Assembly: GCA_964450865.1 (NCBI GenBank)
Contig: CAYVHB010000025.1
Coordinates: 1 to 46,779 of the forward strand
From: CAYVHB01 sp964450865
GTDB lineage: Bacteria; Bacillota; Clostridia; Saccharofermentanales; UBA5734
DNA: 46,779 bases
Reading direction: 5' to 3'
The position numbers and the translations under genes are program-made. The notes under the pieces were generated by a model. That model saw only the letters and a program-made list of their open reading frames with translations, had not been told where the DNA came from and made no database searches. Shown here piece after piece: positions 6,792 to 16,238 of this stretch (position 1 is the first letter of the stretch; every line of letters begins with the position of its first letter).

Positions 6792-7400
6792 ATGAACCTG
6801 TTGAATCCACTTGGTGCCTTAAAAGAAGCCTGGCAGCAGTATGCCGACCTGAATGGGGCCGAATACAATGGCGGCAACCTGCTGAAAGGACCCAAACTGA
6901 CCCGCAAATACAAGAATTGGACAATGGAAATGACCGTCAGATCCAATTCGAATGAAAACAACGTAACCTACTTCGAAACCATCGTCCATGTCCCGTTTAT
7001 AAGCACCAGCGACTTTGATTTCGAGATCATGCCGGAGCATGTCGTCAACAAGATTCTCAAGAAGCTGGGCCGCAAGGATATTCAAGTCGGGATTCCGGAA
7101 TTTGACAAGGCTTTCATGATTCGCGGTAACGAACCGGAACGCGTCAAGGCTTTTTTCCAGGACCAGGCGCTGCGGGATTCGATCATGAAAATGGGCAATT
7201 CTGTCGTCGGTATCGATGAACAGAAGGTGCTGTTTCATCATAAGGAATCCCAGCCGGTCCAGGCCTTGACATTCAGCGGTAATGGTCTGGCGAACAGTCA
7301 GGCCGCGCTGGATTATTTATTTGGCATGCTGGATCGGATCATGGATCAGCTTGTGGCCATCGGTAAAGCTTCCGAGGCGCCTCTCACCGCTGATCACTGA
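6792..7400 (+). CDS. conserved protein of unknown function (DUF3137-like)
   Basis: A soluble 202-residue protein without signal peptide or membrane segments. The middle part, MEMTVRSNSNENNVTYFETIVHV and FDKAFMIRGNEPERVKAFFQDQALRDSIMKM, resembles the C-terminal domain of DUF3137 proteins, in which a similar F-x-V-x-S-N/D pattern recurs. No enzyme motif is visible. Translation starts at the ATG at 6792, seven bases after AGAAGG; the ATG at 6786 is too close. It ends 21 bases before the ATPase fragment, so the two were probably co-transcribed. Confidence 0.6.
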   Translation: MNLLNPLGALKEAWQQYADLNGAEYNGGNLLKGPKLTRKYKNWTMEMTVRSNSNENNVTYFETIVHVPFISTSDFDFEIMPEHVVNKILKKLGRKDIQVGIPEFDKAFMIRGNEPERVKAFFQDQALRDSIMKMGNSVVGIDEQKVLFHHKESQPVQALTFSGNGLANSQAALDYLFGMLDRIMDQLVAIGKASEAPLTADH

Positions 7401-7421
7401 TTAGCAGAGGGGGATTGTCTA

Positions 7422-8357
7422 TTGGACAACTTCTGGAGCCGCACCCCAGCCGAGGTCTTGAAACAGATTCAGGGACGACCGGACGGACTGACCACCGTTG
7501 AAGCGGAGGAACGGCTGAAAACAAATGGCCCCAATGCCCTGGGCGCCCAAAAGAGACATCATGTGTTACGGCTCTTGCTGGATCAATTCAAAAGTCCGAT
7601 TATCCTGACCTTGCTGTTTGCCACCGGGCTTTCGCTTTATCTGCGTGATACAGTCGACGCCCTGATCATTCTGTTTATCGTCCTTGTCAGCGGGCTGCTT
7701 GGTTTCTGGCAGGAATACAGCGCCAATGCGGCCACGGCCCGGCTTCTGGCCATGGTGCAGGTTAAGGCCTCGGCCCTGCGAAATGGCCAGCCGGTCGAAA
7801 TCGGCGTCGACTCGATTGTGCCCGGCGACGTTGTCGAACTGAAAGCAGGCGACATGATCCCTGCTGACGGCCTGATCCTGATGTCGCACGCGCTTTTTGT
7901 CGATGAATCGACACTAACCGGCGAGACCTATCCTGTCGAAAAAGCCGAAGGGGTCCTTGATAAAAACACCAGTCTCAGCAAGCGCAAAAACTGTCTTTGG
8001 ATGGGAACACATGTTGTCAGCGGAACCGCGCGGTTTGTGATCGTCCATACCGGCCGGCAAACCGAATTCGGCGCCATTTCCGAACATTTGAAGCTTCGTC
8101 CGCAGGAAACCGAATTCGAGCGTGGTATCCGCCGCTTCGGTTTCCTGCTGATGCAGATTACGGCGATCCTGGTTTTTGCCATCTTTGCAGTCAATGTATT
8201 TCTCAGGCGCCCCCCTTTAGACTCCTTCCTGTTCTCGATGGCCCTGGCTGTCGGGCTGACGCCGCAATTGCTGCCGGCAATCATCAGCATCAATCTGGCC
8301 CATGGCGCCAGGGAAATGGCCAGACAGAGCCGACCTGGGCCATGTCGGCCGCGCTAA
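7422..8357 (+). pseudogene. N-terminal fragment of a P-type ATPase (MgtA-like)
   Basis: Starting at a TTG behind AGAGGGGG, the 311 codons give the N-terminal cation-ATPase region, the first membrane pair, the actuator domain with PGD (134-136) and TGET (166-169), and the next membrane pair ending INLAHGAREMARQ. The normal sequel, the phosphorylation motif DKTGT and the nucleotide-binding and C-terminal membrane domains, is absent. At about 8325 the sequence switches to potassium-transporter DNA in another frame, and the reading frame stops nine codons later. Layout and motifs are closest to magnesium-importing MgtA/MgtB types. Without the aspartate it cannot pump ions. Confidence 0.85.
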
Positions 8358-9537
8358 TATCTGCGGGACCTGGCCCTGGGTCAAGATCGCCCTGATCCTC
8401 AATTATTTCGGCCAGGGCGCCTGGCTGCTGCGCGTGAAAGATGACCCCAATCTGCAGCATATCGAAGATCTCAATCCCTTCTTTGAAAGGATGCCCGTCG
8501 AGTTCCGCATCATTAGGGTTGTGCTGGCCACGACGGCCGCCATCATTGCCTCGCAAGCCCTGATCACCGGATCCTATTCCATTGTATCCGAGGCAATCAT
8601 GCTTGACCTGATGCCGCGCCTGAAAATTGTCTATCCTGCCAAAACGAAGGGGCAACTCTATATTCCGATCATCAATGGTGCCTTGTGGGTCCTGTGCATC
8701 GGTGTCGTCCTGTTCTTCCAGTCCTCGGAACGCATGGAATCAGCCTATGGTCTGGCGATTACCATATCCATGCTGATGACGACTATCCTGCTTTACCAGT
8801 ATCTGATCCATAAAAATGTCTCCAGGTGGATCGCCTGGGTTCCAGCCGTTGTTTTTACCACAATCGAACTGGCGTTTGCCACATCCCGTGCAACCAGATT
8901 TCTCCATGGCGGTTACGTCACCGTCATCCTGGCGCTCACCATCCTGTCGCTGATGGTAGTCTGGTGGCGGGCCAAGAAGATCGAGCGCTCCGTCATGCGA
9001 ACAGCCAGACTGGAAAATTATCTTGATCAGCTCAGCCTGCAGCGGATGGATGAGCAGATTCCGGTCTATGCCACCAACCTCGTTTACCTGACCAGCAAGT
9101 CCAGTCCCGGTCTGGTCAATGATGACATCCTGCACTCCATCCTCGACAAGCGACCGAAACGGGCTGAAATATACTGGTTTATCAATGTTCAGGTCGTTAA
9201 TGAATCACAAGACCTGACCTATTCCGTTGAAAATTTTGGTACCGACTACATCTTTAAAATCAACTTATGGATCGGTTTCAACTTCAGACCCAAGGTCAGC
9301 ACCTATCTGCGGCAGATTGTCGATGACCTGATCGAATCCGGCGAACTGAAACACCAGCACCGGACTTATTCCGCCAGTCATGCCCCCGCCGACATTGGCG
9401 ATTTCTGTTATATCCTGTTGCAGAAAGTCCTGCCAACCAATACAGCCCTGCGTACACTCGACCAGTTTATCAGCGCACCCCATAGCCGGGAAACTGCGAG
9501 GCTGGTTCAACTGGAAAATGGAAAAATTGAATGTTGA
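8329..9537 (+). pseudogene. kup: C-terminal fragment of a KUP potassium transporter
   Basis: From about 8329 the frame reads ADLGHVGRANICGTWPWVKIALILNYFGQGAWLL and continues through five or six further membrane segments and the long cytoplasmic C-terminal domain typical of KUP/HAK/KT transporters (SRATRFLHGGYVTVILA is a family landmark). The first ~240 residues, with half of the ion pathway, are missing; an intact KUP is ~620-680 residues. The only nearby ATG, at 8302, lies in ATPase-derived DNA and has no ribosome site. Either a deletion fused two neighbouring genes for cation transport or the join is an assembly error. Confidence 0.85.
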
Positions 9538-9589
9538 AATAGAAGGCGATGTTTTTGACCAGCTGTGGCCAGTAAAACCAGCAGGAGGT

Positions 9590-10276
9590 TTAACATCTGG
9601 CAGCCGGATACTCATTGCATAGCAGCCGGAACGGTTTTTCATCTTCTTCAATCGTCGGGAAACGGCCCAGGGGCTGATAAAATCGATTGTCGGTGTTATC
9701 GTCATTACACATCGATACTTCGCCGATCAGCACGCTGCCTGTGCCCGCCTCCACTTCAAAGTCGTGATATAGCCGCTGGTATATCGCAATGCTTTCACCG
9801 GGTGTCAGGCGTACCTGGCTGCCGGCTGGGACATAATAGGATCGTCCGTCCGCGCAAATCCGCACATCCGTGGTATCGAACTGGTCCTCCGCAGTGGCGT
9901 TATAGACCCGGATGAGCAAATTGCCGCCACCGCGATTGATAATATCCTCCATTTTACTCCAGTGAAAATGCATCGGCGAGTACTGCCCTTCCTTGAGCAT
10001 CAGCAATTTCTCGGCATATGGCTTGCTGTACTGTGCAGGCCGCTGCAGATTTCCGTTGCGCAGGGTGATCAGGGCAAAGCCGACCTTATCGAAGTCACCT
10101 TCGCCATAATCGGTCACATCCCAGCCCAGCATATTATCACGGATCTCATCATACTCAGGCCCCTTGTCCTGCCAATCCCCGGGGGACCATTGGCAAAAGG
10201 GCGGAAGTGCAAAGGCATGGGCCTGGATCAAGGACTCCATTTCCTGGATGGCTGAGTTAATACGGGAACGTTTCAT
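9590..10276 (-). CDS. D-lyxose ketol-isomerase
   Basis: A 228-residue cupin-fold sugar isomerase (Lyx_isomer/DUF1498 family), which interconverts D-lyxose and D-xylulose and in some members D-mannose and D-fructose. The Mn-binding set is visible: His103 and His105 in PMHFHWSKMED, Glu110 in the same motif, and His171 in RLYHDFEVE. Opening with MKRSRINSAIQ and its length fit the family. The ATG at 10276 is preceded by TTTAGGATT; an in-frame start at 10321 would add 15 residues not seen in relatives. It stands alone, convergent with the KUP fragment, and suggests pentose salvage. Confidence 0.9.
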   Translation of the reverse strand: MKRSRINSAIQEMESLIQAHAFALPPFCQWSPGDWQDKGPEYDEIRDNMLGWDVTDYGEGDFDKVGFALITLRNGNLQRPAQYSKPYAEKLLMLKEGQYSPMHFHWSKMEDIINRGGGNLLIRVYNATAEDQFDTTDVRICADGRSYYVPAGSQVRLTPGESIAIYQRLYHDFEVEAGTGSVLIGEVSMCNDDNTDNRFYQPLGRFPTIEEDEKPFRLLCNEYPAARC

Positions 10277-10521
10277 GTTCAATCCTAAATTCCTGATTGT
10301 GACTGATCCATTGCGCAGCAATTCACTGCAAACCGTTAATTGCGAACAGATTCGTTGCGATTCGATTCGTTTTATTGAAAGGCGGGAATCAGCATGGACC
10401 GAAAAAGATGAATGCTCAGTGACGAACAGCGCTTTTGGGGAAACATGAGACGCCTCCCTGAATGGCCGGGCCTCTCGGCTTGTCGACTGATGAATCCACC
10501 GGCAATGGGATGGATATGGAA

Positions 10522-10547
10522 GAGGCAGCGGTGAATGCCGCTGCCTC
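10522..10547 (-). terminator. hairpin after the 46-residue gene
   Basis: GAGGCAGCGG (10522-10531) and CCGCTGCCTC (10538-10547) form a perfect 10-bp stem with a six-base loop, 35 bases past the stop of the small gene at 10583. The T-run is poor (TTCC), so termination strength is uncertain. The rest of 10277-10521 holds no gene; it contains a GATTCG-rich patch at 10348-10371. Confidence 0.5.
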
Positions 10548-10582
10548 CGGTTTGACCACCGGCTGGATGCCGGATGCGTCTC

Positions 10583-10723
10583 TTAGCCGTTAACGGTATA
10601 AGTGTTGGCATAAAGCTTTTTGATCTGGTCATCAGTCATGGCATCAAGTTCGGCCTGATAATTGTCATAGCCGGCTGATTTGCCATAATCAAGAAGTTCT
10701 TTTTTCATTTCTTCAATGGTCAT
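10583..10723 (-). CDS. 46-residue small protein, unknown
   Basis: AAAGGAGG stands nine bases before an ATG at 10723, opening a frame of 46 codons: MTIEEMKKELLDYGKSAGYD, then a second half ending IKKLYANTYTVNG. It is charged, predicted helical, has no Cys and no signal peptide. The excellent ribosome site and a hairpin after the stop make it a credible gene. I do not recognise it. A helical leader-like body with a short C-terminal NTYTVNG could be a modified-peptide precursor, but no modifying enzyme lies nearby. Confidence 0.6.
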   Translation of the reverse strand: MTIEEMKKELLDYGKSAGYDNYQAELDAMTDDQIKKLYANTYTVNG

Positions 10724-10774
10724 TCCAAATGCCTCCTTTCATCGCTCATCCTTGATTCGCAGGTTGCTTAATAG

Positions 10775-10993
10775 CTAATGATCAGTGTTGCGGCCATCTG
10801 CTGGCGCGGCCGTCGGCTCGGTCGCCGGCACGGCCACCGTATACGGGCTGTTCAGAGCCTTGCGCCAGCAATTGCGCCGACAGTTCTGGCGGCGAAGACC
10901 TGGGCCTGGACCACAGGATTCAACCGGTGCACAGACAATCCGCGGGGAACCGCAACGGGGGCAGATATAAGACAGCCGGCGTTCCTTTAGCAT
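10775..10993 (-). CDS. possible small zinc-ribbon protein
   Basis: A frame of 72 codons opens with MLKERRLSYICPRCG and contains six Cys in its first half (CPRC, then VCAPVESC, NCRRNC), which suggests a zinc ribbon or Cys-rich peptide. The second half is Ala/Pro-rich without pattern. Neither the ATG at 10993 nor one at 11011 has a good ribosome site, and the opposite strand is also open. It lies 51 bases upstream of the 46-residue gene on the same strand. It could equally be non-coding. Confidence 0.3.
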   Translation of the reverse strand: MLKERRLSYICPRCGSPRIVCAPVESCGPGPGLRRQNCRRNCWRKALNSPYTVAVPATEPTAAPADGRNTDH

Positions 10994-11064
10994 AGCGTGA
11001 CTAGTGAACATACGTCAACAAAATTCAGAAATGCTCATAAAATAATAATAATCATTAACATTTT

Positions 11065-11093
11065 TTGACACATGCTTATATCTGTCATATGAT
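11065..11093 (+). promoter_or_regulatory. consensus promoter with no evident gene downstream
   Basis: TTGACA (11065-11070) and TATGAT (11088-11093) are 17 bases apart in AT-rich DNA. Transcription would run rightward into 11100-11315, which holds no convincing gene, and then antisense to lacZ. It could produce an untranslated or antisense RNA. Apart from this site and the lacZ terminator, nothing else is seen in 10994-11315. Confidence 0.5.
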
Positions 11094-11242
11094 ATTTATC
11101 AGTAAATGATCATTTTAGCTATCCTGACTCTTCATTTGACGCGATGGACACACTGACCCTTTGCTGACAGTTCCTGCCGCAAATTCTGTTCGGGATTTTC
11201 ACCTGCAGGAGTGGTCCTGCTTCGCTGGACACGCCGTACCGC

Positions 11243-11276
11243 AAAAAGGCCCCCAGGGCGACGCCCTGAGGACCTT
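11243..11276 (-). terminator. Rho-independent terminator of the lacZ operon
   Basis: On the minus strand AAGGTCCTCAGGGCG pairs with CGCCCTGGGGGCCTT across a two-base gap with one or two mismatches, followed by TTTTT. It lies 40 bases beyond the lacZ stop. Confidence 0.85.
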
Positions 11277-11315
11277 CATGGATTTTATGGATCATGGTCA
11301 AACTTGTTTGACACG

Positions 11316-14300
11316 CTAGATCCCGCAAAAATAAAACTCAAAGGACCTGGCCCTGCTCACATCCAGCAGGTATTCATCATGGGTCCGGGCGCCCCAGGAA
11401 TCGTCGCCGGCAATTCCCATCTGTTGCTGCGCGATCCGGACCACGGTATGGTGAACCGGCGGCAACTCATAGTCATGCCATGCGTTCTCAAGTTCATGCG
11501 GCGTGTATGGCAAGGCGGAAACATGGATTTGATCGCCCCAGAAAATCAGGCCGCGGTCCTTCATGTCGGTCAGGGTAGCCCAGCGAACGCCAGTCTTGTT
11601 ACCACATTCCTGCGGCTTGAGGTAGCGGGCCAGGTTGTCCGCAACCTTGAGCGCATGGATACCCAGTTTAGCACCGCGATTGCGATCCACATACGTGTCA
11701 TCGGGACCCAGGCCGTACCAGGTTAGTTGGTCATAATCTGCATCCAGCTTGAACATCACCCCATATTCCGGCAAGTCACCCAATCCTGGTACTGGATCAT
11801 AATCCAGCCGGGCGTGGACCTTGCCATCCGGATAGACCGTGTAGGCCAGTTGGCAGGTTGCAGACGGACTGGTCGGCAGCCGGTACGTGTAGGTTATCCG
11901 CACACGGTCCGCCAGGATATCAATGTCTGGGGACCGGACTTCCTGGGTTTCGGGATTTTTATGAGTCAGATAGAGGCTGGCGATTTTCCACTGGGCCGCA
12001 CGGGCTGGCAGGCTGTTGCCGCGATCATTGTCAGTGGGAGCGCGCCAGAAGTTGGGCAGTGGCATGCTTTTCAGGAGTTCCTGGCCAGCAAACCGGTATG
12101 AAACCAATCCGCCATACAGTTTCGAGAACAGCACTTCGAAATGCTCACCACGCACCCCCAGGTTCCAGGCTCCCTGAATCACTTCAAAAGCCTGGTTCGG
12201 GACAGCGGCCATTTGCCCGGGAGGCAGCAAGCTGGCCTGGACTGATTCAGCCTCGCCGACGCGGAAAACCGTCTGGCCAAAAGCAACTTCATGACCACGG
12301 ACAGCCCAGGGCACATCCCGGCCCAGCGTAAAGGACACGGTGACCACATATTCACCGGTGACAGTTGGCCAGGTGAAAGGCAGCGGATAATCCGCTTGCT
12401 CCAGCGGGGGCACTGCGGTGGTTACCGCATAGCTGGCAACGGGCTGGCCATCTTTGTGCAGGTGGACCTGGCAGTCGAAGGCATCTGTCGCAGTGAAAAG
12501 GTGTTTGTTGATCACGGTGAAGCGAGAATCAGCAAAGGTCACGCTGATATTCTGGTAATTGAATTTGACCTCGCCCATTTTGGGTGACGGCTGCCTGGTG
12601 TCGGCATAGACGATGCCATTGCCGCAGAAATTGCCATCATTCGGCCGATCACCAAAATCACCGCCGTAGGCCAGGTAGCTTTCCCCGGACCTGTTTTTCT
12701 GGATCAGGGCCTGGTCGATGTAGTCCCAGATAAAGCCGCCCTGATAAAGCGGTTCAGTATCAGTCAGGTCGGTGTATTTGTGCATGGCACCGCAGGAATT
12801 ACCCATGGCGTGAGCATATTCGCAACAGATGTATGGTTTCTGGCGATTTTCCGCCAGGTAGGCCTGAATTTCCGTAACGGACGCATACATCCGGCTGACC
12901 ATGTCCGTGGTGTCAGGATAGCGGGGATCCCAATAGACACCTTCATAATGGACCGGCCGCGTCGGGTCAAGCTTTTTAAACAGCCTGGACATTTCGTAAA
13001 TATTGCGCCCGCCAAATGACTCGTTGCCGCAAGACCAGATCAGGACAGATGGGTGATTCTTGTCCCGCTGGTACATGGAGTTGACCCGGTCCAGCAAAGG
13101 CTCCAGCCACTGGGGCTGGTTGCCAGGCAAGATCGTCTCGATCCCTTCAGCCGAATGACGGCCCGAGTCCCAGGAACCGTGTGACTCGAGGTTGGTTTCA
13201 TCGATCACATACAGGCCGAACTCGTCGCAGAGCTGGTAGAAGCGCGAGACATTGGGATAGTGACTGGTGCGAACGGCGTTGATATTGTTCTGCTTCATCG
13301 TCAGGATATCCTGCAACAGTTCAGCATCCGAAACCGTTCGTCCATTGACACCGCTGAATTCATGGCGATTGACGCCTTTGAAGACGATTCGCCGCCCATT
13401 CAGGAGCAGGATGCTGTCCCGGATTTCAAACCGCCTGAAGCCAACCTTTTGCACCACGTATTCCACGACTTGATCCGCCTGGTCAAGCATTTCAATAGCA
13501 AGCTCATACAAGGCGGGATTTTCCGCGCTCCACAAAACGGGCGACTGGACAGGGAGCGACAGGTGAACCGACCCATCCAGGACTGGCAAAATGCCAGTCC
13601 TGGTTATGACCCTGTCCATTGAGGTTAAAGTCAGGCGCACCGAACCAGGTCCAGAAACCTTCAGGTCAGCAGTCAATTCGGCCTGCTGGAAATCTTCGGC
13701 CAGCCTGGTCTGGATCCTGATGTCGTCCAGATGCACGTCCGGGATCGTATAGAGGTAGACATCGCGGAAAATGCCGGAAAACCGGAAGAAATCCTGATCT
13801 TCGCCCCAGCTGGCAGCGGTCCACTTGAAAACCTGGACGGCCAGCTTGTTTTCACCGTCCTGCAGGAATGGTGTCAGGTCAAATTCAGCCGGGGTGAAGG
13901 CATCGGTGCTATAGCCGACATAGGTACCATTGAGCCACAAGGCCATGGCGCTTTCAACGCCCTGGAAAGAAATGAAAAGTGGTTTCCCCAGGAAACGGGG
14001 CGGCACAGTGAAATGGTACACATAATGGGCAACCGGATTGAAGCGCTGCGGGGCCTGGCCAGGCTGGACCGTCTCTTTACCATCCCAGGGATACTGGACA
14101 TTGACATACTGGGGAACATCGTAACCTTGGAGCTGGATCGATCCCGGCACACGGATGTCAGCCCAATGACGGCAATCGAAATCAGGTTTTTCAAAACCGG
14201 CTATGACTGATTCCAGATTGGCGGCATAGGCGAACTTCCACACGCCATTAAGGGATTGGCGGAATTCATCCTGGTTTAAGCGGGCAGCCTGCTGCGAAGG

Positions 14301-14387
14301 GTAGGCATGATGGTCGGAATGGGCCGGCAGGCGATTATCTGCAAAGAATTGTAAATTGTTGATTTTCTGGCAGTCGAAAACAGGCAT
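11316..14387 (-). CDS. lacZ: beta-galactosidase, glycoside hydrolase family 2
   Basis: The 1023-residue protein has the standard five-domain LacZ layout: sugar-binding jelly roll, immunoglobulin-like domains around a TIM barrel, and the C-terminal small-chain domain. Acid/base Glu456 lies in WSCGNESFGG and nucleophile Glu523 in CCEYAHAMGNS. Length equals that of the E. coli enzyme and no signal peptide is present, so it acts in the cytoplasm on imported lactose or galacto-oligosaccharides. GGAGG precedes the ATG. It is the last gene of an operon with a sugar importer and is followed by a terminator. Confidence 0.96.
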   Translation of the reverse strand: MPVFDCQKINNLQFFADNRLPAHSDHHAYPSQQAARLNQDEFRQSLNGVWKFAYAANLESVIAGFEKPDFDCRHWADIRVPGSIQLQGYDVPQYVNVQYPWDGKETVQPGQAPQRFNPVAHYVYHFTVPPRFLGKPLFISFQGVESAMALWLNGTYVGYSTDAFTPAEFDLTPFLQDGENKLAVQVFKWTAASWGEDQDFFRFSGIFRDVYLYTIPDVHLDDIRIQTRLAEDFQQAELTADLKVSGPGSVRLTLTSMDRVITRTGILPVLDGSVHLSLPVQSPVLWSAENPALYELAIEMLDQADQVVEYVVQKVGFRRFEIRDSILLLNGRRIVFKGVNRHEFSGVNGRTVSDAELLQDILTMKQNNINAVRTSHYPNVSRFYQLCDEFGLYVIDETNLESHGSWDSGRHSAEGIETILPGNQPQWLEPLLDRVNSMYQRDKNHPSVLIWSCGNESFGGRNIYEMSRLFKKLDPTRPVHYEGVYWDPRYPDTTDMVSRMYASVTEIQAYLAENRQKPYICCEYAHAMGNSCGAMHKYTDLTDTEPLYQGGFIWDYIDQALIQKNRSGESYLAYGGDFGDRPNDGNFCGNGIVYADTRQPSPKMGEVKFNYQNISVTFADSRFTVINKHLFTATDAFDCQVHLHKDGQPVASYAVTTAVPPLEQADYPLPFTWPTVTGEYVVTVSFTLGRDVPWAVRGHEVAFGQTVFRVGEAESVQASLLPPGQMAAVPNQAFEVIQGAWNLGVRGEHFEVLFSKLYGGLVSYRFAGQELLKSMPLPNFWRAPTDNDRGNSLPARAAQWKIASLYLTHKNPETQEVRSPDIDILADRVRITYTYRLPTSPSATCQLAYTVYPDGKVHARLDYDPVPGLGDLPEYGVMFKLDADYDQLTWYGLGPDDTYVDRNRGAKLGIHALKVADNLARYLKPQECGNKTGVRWATLTDMKDRGLIFWGDQIHVSALPYTPHELENAWHDYELPPVHHTVVRIAQQQMGIAGDDSWGARTHDEYLLDVSRARSFEFYFCGI

Positions 14388-14423
14388 ATAATCCTCCGGA
14401 TATTATTGGGGGGCAAGTCATCA

Positions 14424-15236
14424 TTATTTGACCGAGCCGGTAATACCTTCGGTGAAACGTTTTTGCAGACCGAAAAAGATAACGATCGTAGGAATCGTGG
14501 AGATGAGGACCCCGAGCATCAGGACGCCGTAGTCCGTGACGTAGCCCGATTTCAGGTTGGCAACCAACATCGGCATCGTGATGCTTTTGGCATCGGTCAT
14601 GATCACTTTGGGCCAGAGATAGCTGTTCCAGGCACTCATGAAGGTGATAACCATGGCAGCAGCATAAGTCGAACGCATCGTCGGAACGAACATCCGGTAG
14701 AAAATCTGGAATTCCTTTAGCCCGTCAATCCGCGCGGCTTCGATGATGTCATGGGGGAAAGCCCGCGCACTCTGGCGGAAAAGCATGATCAGGAAGGGTG
14801 TAGAAACGGTCGGCAGGATGAATCCCAGGGTGCTGTTCAGCAGATGGGCTGTAGAAAACATCTTGAACAGGGGAATCATCGTGGCGGCAAACGGGATCAT
14901 CATGGCCAGCAAGATGATGTTCAGGATTGTGTCCTTGGCTTTGTCATGATAGATTTCGAAACCATAACCGGCCAGTGAACTGATCAGCAAGGAAACCAGC
15001 GTCAGAATGGTGGCGTATTTAAACGAGTTGAACAGGGCACTCAGGACATCCTGGGATTTCAGGAGGCTTTTTAAATTCTCGATCAAGGCTGAACCCGGCA
15101 GCAATGTGCCACGGGTCACATCAACGCTGAAATTGGTTGCAGAGGCGAACATCCAGTACAAGGGGAAAATGGATAGTAGCGCGGTCAGAGTCAGGAAAAC
15201 ATAAGTCAGGACCGATTTGACTTTGGGATTAATCAC
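14424..15236 (-). CDS. sugar ABC transporter permease, MalG type
   Basis: Inner-membrane permease with six predicted helices and the cytoplasmic EAA loop (EAARIDGLKEFQIFYRMFVP) that docks the ATPase. Length (~270) and order after a MalF-type partner identify it as the MalG-type subunit of a carbohydrate importer (CUT1). The MalF stop falls inside its start region. The GTG at 15236 is chosen because AGGTGATC lies just before it; a GTG at 15245 would overlap that site. No ATPase gene is present in the window, so a shared MsmK-like ATPase encoded elsewhere is likely. Confidence 0.92.
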   Translation of the reverse strand: MINPKVKSVLTYVFLTLTALLSIFPLYWMFASATNFSVDVTRGTLLPGSALIENLKSLLKSQDVLSALFNSFKYATILTLVSLLISSLAGYGFEIYHDKAKDTILNIILLAMMIPFAATMIPLFKMFSTAHLLNSTLGFILPTVSTPFLIMLFRQSARAFPHDIIEAARIDGLKEFQIFYRMFVPTMRSTYAAAMVITFMSAWNSYLWPKVIMTDAKSITMPMLVANLKSGYVTDYGVLMLGVLISTIPTIVIFFGLQKRFTEGITGSVK

Positions 15237-16116
15237 GCCGATCACCTACTTTCATCTGGACAAAGGCTAAGGTGGCAACCAGGAACAAGATCACATAGGA
15301 CATGGCTGCGGCATAACCGAAATTCGGCACATACTTGAAGGACAAGTTATAAATGTAGTGGGACATGGTGATCGTTGCATTGGCCGGACCACCATTAGTC
15401 AGGTTGACTGATTCGTCGAAAAGCTGCAGCGTGCCGGTCGTGGACATGATGGTGGTCAACAGGATGGTTGGCTTGAGCAATGGTACGGTGATCTTCCAGA
15501 AGGTCTGGAGCGGCGTGGCGCCGTCGATTTGCGCGGCTTCATAAACGGAGTACTCGATATTTTGCAGGCCAGCCAGGTAAAAGACCATATTGTAGCCCGT
15601 CCAGCGCCAGATCAGGGCGATGATGATGACGGCGCGGGCCGATGTTGGATAAGCCAGGAAATTATAGCCAGTATCGAGAATGCCGAGTTTGATCAGTACA
15701 ATATTGATAAAGCCATCAACGGCAAACAGCGACCGGAAAATGACAGCGTAAGAAACCAGTGATGTTGCGCAGGGCAGGAAAATCGCTGTCCGGAACAAGC
15801 CCTTGAACTTCAGTCGCGGATTGTTCAGCATGGAAGCCAGCATCAGGGCCAGCAGCAGCATGATCGGGACCTGGATGATCAGGTACAGGAAGTTGTTGAT
15901 CAGAGCCTGGACAAAAATGCCGTCTTTGAACAACTTGATATAGTTGTATATCCCGGCCCAGTTCAACTGGTTCCCCTTCCCTGTTTGCAGCGAAAGGGTA
16001 AATGCCTGGATCATGGGTATAAAACTCATGACTGCTATCATGACAGTGGCTGGAATCAGGAAGACCCAGCCTGACATGCGTTGTTTGCGTAAAAGCGTCG
16101 TCGATTTGGTTTTCAT
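15229..16116 (-). CDS. sugar ABC transporter permease, MalF type
   Basis: A 295-residue permease with six membrane helices and the EAA motif EAAQIDGATPLQTFWKITVP. It lacks the large periplasmic loop of enteric MalF, as is usual for Gram-positive CUT1 permeases. AGAGGGGAAAATAGC precedes the ATG. It overlaps the MalG-type gene by a few bases and follows the binding-protein gene after a 122-base gap that holds a strong hairpin. With those genes and lacZ it forms a beta-galactoside uptake and cleavage operon. Confidence 0.92.
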   Translation of the reverse strand: MKTKSTTLLRKQRMSGWVFLIPATVMIAVMSFIPMIQAFTLSLQTGKGNQLNWAGIYNYIKLFKDGIFVQALINNFLYLIIQVPIMLLLALMLASMLNNPRLKFKGLFRTAIFLPCATSLVSYAVIFRSLFAVDGFINIVLIKLGILDTGYNFLAYPTSARAVIIIALIWRWTGYNMVFYLAGLQNIEYSVYEAAQIDGATPLQTFWKITVPLLKPTILLTTIMSTTGTLQLFDESVNLTNGGPANATITMSHYIYNLSFKYVPNFGYAAAMSYVILFLVATLAFVQMKVGDRRD

Positions 16117-16190
16117 TGCTATTTTCCCCTCTTTACCGAACCGGACGGAGTAGCGGCTTCAAGGCAGGTTTGCCGCCACAGGTTGTTTGA

Positions 16191-16218
16191 GAGGGCGTTC
16201 CGGACCTGGAACGCCCTC
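16191..16218 (-). terminator. intercistronic hairpin after the binding-protein gene
   Basis: GAGGGCGTTCC (16191-16201) and GGAACGCCCTC (16208-16218) form a perfect 11-bp stem with a six-base loop. On the minus strand it is followed by TCAAAC rather than a T-run, so it more likely protects or partly attenuates the transcript than ends it. Such structures commonly raise binding-protein levels over permeases. Confidence 0.65.
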
Positions 16219-16238
16219 CTTTCAAGGCAACAGGCTCG

